Assembly (NCBI GenBank): GCA_009760855.2
Contig: WPIO01000022.1
Location: 1,812,501 to 1,876,500, forward strand
Direction of reading: 5' to 3'
Origin: Cristatella mucedo
Lineage: Eukaryota > Bryozoa > Phylactolaemata > Cristatellidae
Length of the DNA: 64,000 nucleotides
The notes under the pieces are model-generated. The model had not been told where the DNA came from. It worked only from the letters and a program-made list of their open reading frames with translations, and searched no databases. This document shows, one piece after another, positions 1 through 11,370 of this stretch. The position numbers and the translations under genes are program-made. Position 1 is the first letter of the stretch. Each line of letters opens with the position of its first letter.

Positions 1-1760
1 GCGTGTAATATATAGCGTGCACACAAAGCAACCGGATCGAAACCAGACTTGAGAAGTGCACAAAAAAGAAAGCGGTGTGGATTCATTTTAGCTGACCAAA
101 AAAGTGAAAATGCACATTCAGCTAAAACACTGCATAACTTATTTCGCTTTAGCATGTTTCGATTCATCTCACTGGAGTTGTCACACATGTCCTGGAGCTC
201 CATTGCGCCAGCTAAAAACTTTGCCAAGTTATGCAGCGTAATGCCGATGGCTGCAGATATTCCAGGCACCACGCAACTTTCCCCGACGTGTTCAATGGTC
301 GAATGGCATGGTCTCCGCGAGACGCGTCTGAAATGCCATCTTTCGCGCTCTTGACATTAGACCTTTGAATTCGATAGTAGCATTGCACGTTTTCAAGCTG
401 CCTTTACATTTTGTATTGGAAAAAGGTGCTTCTAAGAAGCTCTATGAATAAGTGCCTCACGGGCCCGGAAATTACCGGCGCCGACGCAGGTGTCTGAGTT
501 TGTCACTTCTATACAGCCAGCAGAAAATCCTGCACGGACGTAATAATTGCGAATATTAGAAACCTCGATGTCTGAACATGCTTTGCTAAGCTTCAACGGA
601 ATGAGGGTAATTAATGTGACTTATCTCTGTCTATAGCACCAAAATGCCACAGAGACCAAGTGAGTGATAGGCATGAGAGTTTTTTGTATCAAGCTCAAAG
701 CCTAAGCGACTTTCGGTGTGCGTTAGGTAGCCAAAGCACTTCATCTCACGCAACTAAGAGAAAGTGAGAAGCTTGGCTGAGTCAGGAGGGCAGTCACGAA
801 AGTGAGTGTCATGGAAGTAGCAGCTCAGGTCAGCTGGAAAGGATGTGCCGCAGGAGGCAGCAGTAGCATAGATGTCATAGCGTGAGAAACGTAGAAGTGG
901 ATTCCACTGTCCGAGATCTGCAGTGTTCAAGTTTTTATTGCCAAAGGTCTTTAAGCGGAGGAATGGAACAGCCAAGTTAGTGTCCATACGGGACCTGAGA
1001 GCACGAGGAGGCTGAAACTGGTGCCGCAGTTCAGCTAGGTATGAAGGAGCCGAGCCGTGGCTGGCCTCGTGTGTCAGCGTATGAACTTCATTCTATATCA
1101 ATCGATCAACCGGAAGCCATCGAAGCTCCTTCAGCAAAGGAGACACGTGGTCTATCTCGGTGGTCGGTTGACCAGCTTTGCAGCCCTATTCATCACCAGC
1201 TGCAGTGGCCTAGTGTTTGATGTAACTGACACCCTTGATGACGCTCTGTCCCAAGACGGGCTTGTTTGTTCCTGAATGTAATTATGAGAGTCAGTTGCTT
1301 GCCCCTATACTTTAGCTTAGGTGCTTGAATGATGCCCTGGTTTGGAGACACGAACACAAAATTGCTGTTGCCAGGAAAGTATATTAGCATCATTTGCGAC
1401 TTCGCAGTCGTGTGTGGCTTGGGAAATTGGAAATAAGCAAATGTCCTCGCCTTCCTCGGCGATTCATTTTCCTGTTAAATTATTGCATTTACTCCTACAA
1501 TAGCTCGGAAGTCATCCGTGCTTTGGCGTAAGCGCTGTGCGTTCCAAACCGTTGTGTCCGGTCAGTATCTTTGATTAGCCGGCCCTAAATTGATGTCTCT
1601 ATCACGTGTAGCTTAATCTTCTCACCATTTGGCGAAGCGCAGAGTGCCGCTGGCACTCTTCGCTATGACAGCTTTCCACTTTTAGCAACGCTGCTCCGTA
1701 CGTGGTATTTCGCGTACTTAGTTGCCTTGCATTCGAGACCAGTTTGATTTGCAATGAATA
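1..1760. other. No gene recognised
   Basis: Mixed-composition DNA with only short open frames (up to about 100 codons). None has recognisable protein motifs or flanking splice signals that join into a gene. It ends at the TA dinucleotide that flanks the pogo-like element. Confidence 0.5.
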
Positions 1761-2597
1761 CAGTGGTACCTCGGATTACGAGTGTCTCGACGTACGAGTG
1801 TTTCGAGATACGAGCTGTCTCTCGGCCGATTTTTTGCTTTGAGTTTCGAGCTAAATTTTGGGTTGCGAGCGAGCTTCAGATACTTCACTGCTAGTTGCCG
1901 CAGCGAATGTCACACTGCGTGTGGTTACTCAGGTTAATAAGGCTAGGGAAGCGAACCAAGTTCCGCTGCAAGACGCTGCCCTATGACCTGGGTGTGACAC
2001 CAAGCGCATGCCTGTTGGTTCGCTCCCAGACAGACTCGAGTGAGCCTATGTGGTGCTTGGACGCACAAGATCGCCGACTCCGGTGTTAAATCCGACTACG
2101 CCAGGAACAGCTAAGTACGTACTTTACTCTTTTTAGGCAATATCATCGTGTGAGAGTTCATCTCATAACTGATAACAATCGGCGCGTCTGCGTAAAGGCC
2201 CAGCCAATAACCTGAAAGCGAGGAAAGCCCGGCGAAAAAGGCAAGAATCGGCGAATAAGATTCAGATACCCATTTCAGCCTTTCTCCACTAAAGCTATTA
2301 GCATCTTCAGGTTGTCTGATCTCCAAGTCACTCCTGTATATTAGGATTTATAAAACCCGCTTATTTCAGGACACTCTATTGTTTTGTTTTTAAAACAATA
2401 TTCGCTATCTTGAAGTACATTGTTAATTTTAAAGCACGTGACAATTTAAAGCACGTGACAAGAAATCGGTGTTTTTGGGGGGGGGTCCGGAACGGATTAG
2501 TGGCATTTTAATGGGGAAAATTGATTTGACATACGAGCAATTTGAGTTTCGAGCTTCGGCACGGAATGAATTAAACTCGTAAGCCGAGGTACCATTG
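1761..2597. mobile_element. Non-autonomous pogo/Tigger-like (Tc1/mariner superfamily) DNA transposon
   Basis: The left end begins CAGTGGTACCTCGG followed by TTACGAGT after one base. The right end, read on the minus strand, begins CAATGGTACCTCGG and also continues to TTACGAGT. These are imperfect terminal inverted repeats of about 23 bp. Both ends are followed by more copies of TACGAG/TTCGAG words pointing inward. The element is flanked by TA on each side (1759-1760 and 2598-2599), the target duplication of this superfamily. It is 837 bp long. No transposase DDE domain or long frame is visible inside, so it is a deletion derivative or MITE. A G-run lies near 2476. The superfamily call rests on TIR form and TA flanks. 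Confidence 0.8.
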
Positions 2598-4684
2598 TAT
2601 GTCTATCGGTTCCTAACGCCGCATAAATAGCCGTCGACTTCTCTTTCCGGTCCTTCACCTTCACGTTCCCGCATTAGCTTGGTTCTTTTCAATTCCTATT
2701 TCCGTAAACTTAATGTTATGTCTTTTAAGAGATGCAGCATGCTTTTCCCACTGTTACGTAACTCCAGCAAGCGTTCGGTACAACGGCCCTACCACAACCG
2801 AGTTACATAGCAATCGGAGGGGCATGCTGCGTCTGTCGACATCAACGAACCCTATATAGCAAACCATTTGATGCAGTCAGCGAGTCACTTTTAGCCAAAT
2901 TGTGAAGCTCATGAAAGCCGAGAGTGGAGTTAGCAGGCTCATGCCGTGCAGTACTGTCATGAGCCATGCCCACAATCGAGAGTTTATATTTTGTTTACCT
3001 AAGGTACGGTAAGTTCACGTTACGAGCAAGCTTAGAGCGTGAGCGAGTTGCAGCCAGTGAACGTTCTGTTTCAATGTATTGCTTACGTAACGCGAAGATA
3101 AGCCTTTAGGTGAGAGTCAGTTCTGCTTGCCTGTTTTCTCAACCTTTTGCCGACGGCCGCTGCCGCCGTAGCTTAGAAATTCACCAGCGAGCGATCTTGG
3201 CTATTGCGTCTGCCATTTGCGGCGGCCCACTCTTTCCCGCCACAAGTTCCCTCGCTATTTGTCGTGGCGTCTTTCTAGCGTCTAGCATGCTCACTAATGT
3301 CGACGCATCTGGTCGCCGACTGCACGCGCTGCTTCGCGTCGCGGGCTTTGCTACAGAACGGCGTGACGCGGCAAGCAGACTACTCCTCAAAGGCTCACGC
3401 TTTATGCAAAGCCACCGGAAGACGCACAATTCGTCATTCGTGCAGTCGCTCGCTGTTTGCAGCCTACATCGATATGCAGAACCTTCGCCCGGAAGCGTTC
3501 CACATGATTCGCTCTCTCTACCGCTACTTCCGCTCACTTCGCTACGCTTCCACATACAGCGAGTCGCTCAATCCTGACTGGCAAGGCCTCTCCTCATTGT
3601 GGGCGACTATTGCCTCGCCGTATTCACGCCTGCCGATGGCCTGGCAGTTTTTGCGGCGTCGCAGCACTGACAGCAAGAACTCACAGTAAATCCCAACAGT
3701 ACAAGGCGGCTCGTTTTAAGAGGACTCGCTGTAATTAAATCATTCACTGCAGCGGCTTCCATGCCGCGTGCTGCCTGTCTTGGCACGATGTCGGGAGTCG
3801 GATACGGTCTACCGCTACAAGCATACCGGCAAAGGGTCGCGCCCGCCCCTGGATATTTTCAGTGCAATCTAACACTTCGTTGGAGTGGACGAAACAGAAG
3901 AATCACTTCAGCTCTTATATTATTGCACCGTAAAGGTCCGCTAAGGATGGACCCACTGAAGTAGTCGTGTTGCTAATGAGTATGGTTCGAGTCGAATCGA
4001 AATATACAACAATTTTGACTGGGTTTTGTCGCCAGCAGATTGAGATGACTTAAAAAGTGCCGCCGGGATCTACGGCACGTTTCATTCGTCGAAGGAATGA
4101 GTCACGCTAATGATTCGTATTCCTCCGCAGCAGAAAAAGCAAGAAGGAAAGAATCCTTCAACTCACTGCACATTGCTCCACTCGGTCTCATTATGTCGGG
4201 CAATAATCACGACGAGGTGGAGAGGCCTAAGGCTCTGCACCACCACAAAGTCAGCAAAACGCTGTCAGACGAAGCAAGAGAAATTTTCTGTCGGAGACCC
4301 ACCCAGCTGACTCCCGCTCGAGCGGAGCGGGAGTCAGCGCGTGCTGATATCTGAGCCGCTCACACTGTCATGACGCAAGCTTCGTATTGCTGCTTGCCCG
4401 TTGGTATTCGTAAGCAGACGGGGATCAGATTCTACCTCTTCAAGGGGGAAAGATGAGTTGACAATGAGATGAGGTGAGATCGAGCTACGACTGGTTCTCC
4501 AACATGAAGGGTAGTTGTATGCTGACTTAGAAGGCGAAAAAGAACCGGCTCAAATTCTCTCAGTTGTGTAGCGACCGCACCGTGCAGTTGTTCACCGTCA
4601 AGTGCAAGAACTCGCCGTCGTTCTTCGACTCGGAGATCAAGGATCACCAAAGCGCTACAAAGCTTCAGATCTTTAACGACTATG
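2598..4684. other. No gene recognised
   Basis: Overlapping frames on both strands around 3110-3690 have no recognisable domains. A short perfect inverted word pair (CGCTCGAGCGGAGCGGGAG region, about 4316-4336) is the only local structure noted. Confidence 0.4.
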
Positions 4685-4958
4685 AGCGAGAGATCGGGAG
4701 ATCGGAGAGGTCATAGAGGTCATAGAGATCGGAGAGATCGAATAAATCAGAGAAATCGAAGAGATCGGAGAGATAGTGGAAATCGGATAGATCGAAGAGA
4801 TCGGAAAGATCGGCGGTCGGAGAGATCGAAGAGATAAGAGAGCGGAGAGATTGTGGAGATCGGATAGATCGCAGAAATCGGAGAGATTGAAGAGATCGGA
4901 GAGATCGGAGAGATCGGTGGTCGGAGAGATCGAAGAGGTAAGAGATCGGAGAGACTGT
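4685..4958. repeat. Minisatellite of GAGATCGGA/GAGATCGAA-type units
   Basis: Tandem, irregular array of 9-10 bp units such as GAGATCGGA, GAGATCGAA and GAAATCGGA. Higher-order repeats include two similar stretches that both contain GGTCGGAGAGATCGAAGAG. The opposite strand reads as Ser/Leu/Ile/Pro-rich frames, which are products of the repeat and not genes. Confidence 0.9.
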
Positions 4959-7629
4959 CCATCGTCAACTGCTCCCAATCATCGACGGCCATCCACTGTT
5001 TAGGTTGCTGGATCTCGAAATAGGTTGTGATGTCTGCTTTTCTTGAGCTAAATAATCCTTCGCACGACAAGAGTGTGCTTTGCCTGCGCCTTCCCGTTGA
5101 AACGGCCGTGCCAGCTAAACCAGCCGGATTATGGTGGATAATTATTATTCTCGATTATGTGATTATACGATAGCTTATTGCCGAGGTCGTAAGAAAAGCC
5201 GGTGCCCTGAGATAGGCTGGCAGTCAGTATTCGAGATTTGGGGCATTGGCATTGGAGCTGACTTTAGCTCTATGCAGCACAGCCGTTTATATACATCATA
5301 GCTGCTGTTAAACGCCTGTAATCTTCCGCTTCTGTCAAATAGACTTGTCTACGTTATGGATACTGGCTTGCTATCTCGCTTGATATAAAGCGAAAAACTT
5401 CGTCCGTCCGTCGCGTGGCAAGATGGCGACCAGTACTTCCACGAGTGACGTGTAATAGACGTGTAATTCTGCGAAGCTAGTCCACAAGCAGTGAACTCTA
5501 GTGTAACGGTACGAGCGTACTTCGTCGCTGCCGTGTTTCTGCTACTGCCGGCATAACTTCGTGCATCGGTGCAGCACCTGCAAGTAGCTGGCCGAGGTTC
5601 GAGGTTCCAGCGTCACCAGTGTTCGTCGGGCAGCGGCTGAGACTCAAACGTTACGAGCTCTACGCTTGCGGCCTAGTTCTGACCGTACGTGGAAGCCACA
5701 TCCCCACGTGGTTTGTAACGGCAGTGAAGTTCGCTAAATACCGGCAAGCTCTTCTTTCTGAGTGGGCTTTACAGACGGACGCAGAGCGCTACGGGGCTCC
5801 TCACGTTGGAGATTGCTTGAGCGCTTTGATTGCTTGAGCGTACTCCGTACTCCTTTCGTATCGACCAGCAGTGTCTGGATTCCTTTGTGATGTAATAGAC
5901 AACATAAGCCGCTTCCAAGGCGTTCAGTGGAAGTGTACTGAGGCTCACGATACATACAAAGGTCGATGGACCGTAACCACTCTCCGATACCTGCTACTGT
6001 ATGTCTCAAGGAAGCACGAGCAGAAAAGTGACCGGATACAAAAGACAGCCATTATTTTTCTCTCGCTTCGCATGTGTGCACATTTTGAGCAGCAAGAGAA
6101 CGAATATGATCGCCGTAAGGGGATGGCAGTTTTAGAGTACGTTTCTGACAGCACGAACGCAGACCGGAAGCTCGCACGGAAGCTCTTCGGCCGCTCTCCA
6201 CCGACGCCGGATAGCGACTGGGGCGGACTTGAGCCGTTCTCAACCGTCGGGTGAGCATCGGCCGGTCGCCTGGCTCCGCCACTGGTCACTGTCGTTCATT
6301 GCTAAAAGCGTGCGCATACTGCAGAAGCTCCGAGTTTTGACATCTGGATTTGCCCGACTTCGCTTTTGAGAAGACCGAGTTCGTGATTTTACACGAGAGC
6401 CCGAAATAGCATTGATTTGCAGGTGCCTAAGACTTGAATGAAGATGCGACGAGCGTTGTGATCGTTCTTCGTGTGCATGCGACGGCGTTCCCACCAGTTG
6501 GGGTAGGGGGCCATTTGCCTCCTATTTGCGACCACTTGGGCTGTTCCCTATTCCCAGGCCCCACGACCGTGACCGAGGCTGAAATTATGTCCAGCTGCTT
6601 CCAATAGATGAGCGCACGGTGATTTCGTGTCGAATGAAGCCTATCACTTGCGTTCCAAAAAAATTTTATTCCTCGCGGGTCTTGCCCCTACTTGAAAATC
6701 TCGCGCCCCCGAGATGCAAATGGTGGCTCAGCCAGTGAGAGTGCCAGTGCTACACAAGGACAGTGGGAACTGCTCGTCTTTCTGGCTCGTCTTTCTTCGC
6801 TACCATGACTTCTCGCAAATTTCAATTGACTTTGTCGTCTTTGTCCTCTTTTTTGTCAATAATTGCGATATCTACTTGGCTACATACACGAATTTTCCCG
6901 CAAGATTTCAAGCTGGCGAATGCAAAACTGTGATACTCGCGCCCCTACAGCTAAAGTAACTTCACACACTTAAGACCGCTCTACGAACACAGCTGAGTCG
7001 GCAGAGTTCTTATAAGTGCACGAACCGGACATCCTGCTTCGATTGGCATCAACGTAACTGCCCACTGCGTCTCAAAAGTCAGCAAGCGAGCGCTCAGCGC
7101 TCAGATCAGCTGGATCAGCTGGATTTTGCTGGATCAGCTGGATTTTGCTCAGCTTACCCCTAAAACAGTCTAGCCGTGTGAAAGGTAGACAAGAATGGGT
7201 GGATGAGACGGCATCCCAGGGATGATGATTACGACAAGCCGCAGCGACAGTCGTTTGCACAGCGGAGCTTTGCGGCTCGCCTCTTCTAGTCTTGTGTGCA
7301 CTGATCGTATGTTCTAGATGCTGTGAGATTGCTCTTCTGGCGGAAGATCTATTGAGATGGTGGCAAAGCTAAAGGCTCTTGCCTGCCACCAGCTAAGCGA
7401 AGTACTGATGACCTGGACGTCCTAAAAGCCAGGGGTTCAGAAGACGCATTGAAGCCCCCAGGCTGATCCCGTGGCTATTGTCGCCGATGAAGATGAAAAT
7501 GCAGAGAAAACGCCTGTGGCAGCTGACAAAGAAGCCGCCTGAAGGCTATTTTTAGCTACTTATGCTAGAACCTATTGAGAATGCAAAGCCGAGCGGTGAA
7601 ATGTATCATAGATAATGTTAAGGATAGTA
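4959..7629. other. No gene recognised; short tandem at 7103-7155
   Basis: Only short frames without motifs. At about 7103-7155 the words GGATCAGCTGGATTTTGCT repeat in tandem about two and a half times. Confidence 0.4.
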
Positions 7630-8245
7630 ATGCATTGCTTAGCGCCCTCAGAGGACCTAATCTCTCCTAGGCACTTTACATATGCTTGGAAAGAAGATGA
7701 TGATCATACCGTTATTGGTAGCATGCTCAATAAACAACAATAACATGGTTAGAGTGACATGCACATGGTCAGCATGCAAATATGGTTAGTGGCGGCATGC
7801 AGAGTGTCAGCATGCATAAGCACAAAATGGACGAATCCCAAAGGCCCACTAAACTCTGAGAAAGATATGTGCTCATTTAGAACGATTTACACAGACCCAT
7901 GCTGTGAGGAACAGGTGTGTGGTTAGCTATTGTTTAAATAATGTCAACTCAGTGGATTTTGTGACGTCAGTCGAGGGTGAGCTCTAGGCTTCGGTAGCTT
8001 ACCGACTAAAGGCGTAATCTCTAAAGGATTTATGGTTGGTTATAGGCATAACTAAGAGATTTGAGTCAGAAGAGCTGGGGAATGATACCTAGCCTGGTTG
8101 AGAAGTAGTTCTGATAGGTACGCTGGACACAGAGAATTTAGGAACCTAAAAGTGAGTGACAGAACCTTGAAGTCGATGCGCTGCTTGGTTGTGAGCCAGT
8201 GCAGATCGGCAAGAAGTAGCAACTGCCTGTGCTGCTTTTATTTAG
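7630..8245 (-). mobile_element. Degenerate 3' end of CR1/L2-like LINE (minus orientation)
   Basis: Starting near 7630 the plus strand reads as the reverse complement of the LINE 3' tail found elsewhere in the window: GCGCCCTCAGAG, then a CTAATCTCTCCTAGGCAC stretch, then the GCATGC-rich 3' UTR words (GTGACATGCACA, GGTCAGCATGCAAAT, GTCAGCATGCATAAGCAC). It then runs into the end of the reverse transcriptase ORF (CTTGAAGTCGATGCG, near 8170), whose reading frame is broken. 5'-truncated and old. Confidence 0.75.
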
Positions 8246-8539
8246 TTAGGCTTCTGGTATTATCCGAAACATGACAGCCTTGATTTAACTGGGGGGCAGT
8301 GAGTAGCGAAACTCATGCATTCCGTAGAGGTTTTTAGGTTACTAGCGGTTCCTGAATTACGTCGGTTTGCAAAAAGATATGCCTTAATCTCTAAGTTTGA
8401 AAGGTGTTTCGCGTGCATAGCAGCTTTGCGACCGACAGGGCTGATCTTGGGGATGTGACGCGAGTTAGTGCGGTGTACGGCTGACGTCAGTGCGATTTGG
8501 AAAGCTGGCGTCGCACTTTAAAAAAAAACCCTAGCTAAT

Positions 8540-8696
8540 TAAACAGCATCTTTTTGTATAGCGACAGAAGAGCCTTTGCTGCTATCACCACCGCGTGCAG
8601 TGACGATAAAGGATCGCCCACCGCAGGAATCGAACCCACGACCTCGGTCCCGAGTTCGTGAAAGCAACCGCCTTACCTAGTGTGCCATCACGGCTC
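8540..8696 (-). mobile_element. tRNA-derived SINE, family 1 (minus orientation)
   Basis: On the minus strand the head starts GAGCCGTGATGGCACACT. It carries an A-box-like word and a clear RNA polymerase III B box, GGTTCGATTCC, followed by TGCGGTGGGCGATCC. The body then reads through a G/C-rich segment to GGCTCTTCTGTCGC and an A/T-rich end. Closely matching copies lie at 36990-37149 and 49213-49379. Confidence 0.75.
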
Positions 8697-10959
8697 ACCA
8701 CTTACCGCGGCGACGGCGCACACGCTTGCCGGAAGCTTTCCCGGCGATGACGCATATTGGCGCTGCTTCGCGCGCCGCGACGGACGATCATCGCATGCAA
8801 ATACGAAAGCCGAGAGAGAAATAAGCGACTTCCACTCTTCCGATCGGATTACGCTTGTGCGTCCGATCGGATTACGCGTCCCGTGAGACCCGGGCACAAC
8901 TGTTTGCAGAGGAGGGTTTAGTTGCTGCAATAATGCCGCCGCCGCCGGCGACTGTCGGTCGATTGCCGCTCGACTTGCGGCGGCGGCGGCGGCGAATGCG
9001 GCGCTTCGACTAGACAGCGAGTGACGTCATGCGGGCGGGGGGGGGTGACGTGTGACGGGATGGGGCACAAGCCGAGCCTGGAGGAACGCGTTCCCTCGGC
9101 GGTGCCGGTGGAGGCGGCGGCGAGGCCCTCGCAGCAATTGAGCAGCTAAACAGTGTTGGACACTTCGAGTAGGACTCAACGAGAAAGATGTCGAGAGGAG
9201 TCTGTCGGTGCGACGCTCTCGCCCCAAGGAGAGGGCCTCCGCGAAGTGTGTCTTAACCACTGGGCCACATCAGTGCAGCAGGAGGCGGGGATTTTATGCC
9301 TTCATGCTGGAAGTGCACGCAGCTCAGGCGAGAGAGGCAGCGAGGCTAAGGCGACGCAGGGCGCCAAGAGTCACTCCGAGTCACGCCGTTATTTAGTCAA
9401 TGGACCACCCCCCCCCCCCGTAAGCGCAGACCCTGGGGACCGGGCGACGCGCCTGCGCCATGCGCCGACCTCATGCGCTCAGGCGGCAGCGAGCGCCTTC
9501 GACTTTCGCAAACGTCCGCAAAAACGGTGGCAAAAGAATTTCAGCGCTAGTCTCGTTTGCGGATATCCTGCGCGTCGCTACTTTTATTGAGAACCAGGCG
9601 ACCAGCCGCTTGTACATGCACGAACCGTCCGACCGGCGAAACGTTTCGGACAGCAGCCGACAGTGGCCTTCAGCGCGAGCGAATGGACAGTGCAGACATT
9701 TTAATTCTTACCACTTAGGGTTTAGGGTCTGCTTTCAAAACTTTTCTAGTCGTGAGAGATCAAGACGTCGACATCATCCGATTCACTGACTTTTATAAGA
9801 CGAAAGTGGCTCAACCATAGTTCGAGGAGCACTCGGAAGAGACGAGCCTTGCACGGAAGGGCTTTAGCGCCTAGGCCAGCGTCACGTACGATCTAGGCAC
9901 GAAGCCAGATCCTTGGTGCCGGTCGCTCGAGGCAGATTATGATTTGATAGATATGGCCGTCTGCACTTAATTGTACCTAGGATGGACTGGCCATTTTAGC
10001 CCTCTCTTTCGCCGCCGACCGGATGCGACGGGTCGAGTCTATGACCATGTTCAAACCGTATGTTAAAATAACGTTTTTAAAACCATAAATATTCTAATAA
10101 CATATTCCAACCGGCGCGATAGCGCACGAATGCGAGCCCCTAAGCGTGACGATATTCACTGCGCTTGCGCGAGAAAGAAAATTCTCCGCGCGATGCCCGC
10201 TTCAACTAGAATAGCGCGAATTGGCAAATTCGAGAGAGATAGTCAGTTGCACCTTGGGCCTCGAAGGGAGCTGTACGACTCGTGCCGTTTACTCGTGCCT
10301 CTCTGCGGCTTTTGAAAGTGCCGCTTTACGCTAGCGACATGCATTGACTTGCTATGCGATAAGGTTTAGGTGCTGCTCATATAAAATATATAATCATATA
10401 TTTATACATTTATATATATATATTGTATTGCCACCGCTGTGCTTCGGCACGGACCGGCGGCTCAGCAGAGCAGCTATTCGTCGGCCGCGCTTAGCCAGGC
10501 GTCAGGCAGCTCGATGTCGCTATTAGGCACGCGTGCTGGCTGGTTGATCGGTTGGACCAGCAATGGTTACAGTCGCTTCCCTTGCGATGGAGGATTATGT
10601 CAGCAGAAGCTGCTACAGCCTGCTCGTGGCTCGTTCGCGTGCATTCGTGCTAAGGTGCGTTTAATAATCGATGTGTGCGCAAGGGGGTGTTTACTACGCC
10701 TAATGGGGGTAATGTGCAGGTGGGATTGTTGTTTGTCCTGCATGCATAAAATGAAAGTGCAAACAAGCCTTCAGCATAATGCCTACGTAGGCAGTATGCT
10801 GAAGAAAAGAGGCTCGCGGCGCTGGCTAAGTGAAAGACTATAGGTCGCCGACGCAAACCATTCATAATAACAATAATGGTCCGACATTATTTTACAGCGC
10901 CCCCTTTGAACCCAACCTTAGAATCTCCACCTGTGCACTTTATGCGCTCCGACAAGGAG
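8697..10959. other. No gene recognised; partly CpG-rich
   Basis: 8930-9480 is GC-rich with GCC/GGC runs, a G run (9034-9045) and a C run (9410-9419). Open frames here are explained by base composition. 10375-10425 is AT-rich with a TATATATA run. Confidence 0.4.
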
Positions 10960-11370
10960 GTGCGTCGGGTTCTTAGTGATAGCATGCATACTGTCAGCAC
11001 GCATGAGCACACAATAAAGGACACTTCACACACGGAACCAGCGAATGCTTTGAGCAAGTGATGGGTTTCTAGCTTCCTTTTTTAAAGGCCAGGGAATTTC
11101 GTAACGTTGTTAAGGCATGATTTCCTGGTTTTGGGAGCGTGTAAACTATAGCCTCTGCCTCCTAAAAGATTTGAGGTTGTTTCGAGGCATTGCTAAGCGG
11201 TTTGAGTCATAAGAGCGAGTGGCACATTGTCCTGCCTGATTGGTGAGTAGTTTTAATAGATAGGCTAGAGCCAGAGAGCGAAGGGACCTACAAGTGATTG
11301 ACAAACCCTGAAGTCGATGCGCTACTTGAGTTAGAGCCAGTGCAGGTCACTGCAACCGCAACGAACGCTA
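10960..11370 (-). mobile_element. Degenerate CR1/L2-like LINE 3' fragment (minus orientation)
   Basis: Contains the same ordered words as the other minus-orientation copies: GATAGCATGCATACTGTCAG, then GCACGCATGAGCACA, a decayed C-terminal ORF segment, and AAGGGACCTACAAGTGA followed by GAAGTCGATGCGCTACTTGA. The 3' terminal hairpin is not present. Confidence 0.65.

Noticed and set aside
3110-3689. Overlapping 155-, 124- and 130-codon frames
   Set aside because: Three overlapping phases open at once with no domain or splice context; not supportable as genes.
8600-8696. Possible functional tRNA gene on the minus strand
   Set aside because: B box present but no full cloverleaf; the sequence recurs with a fixed non-tRNA body, so it is a SINE head.
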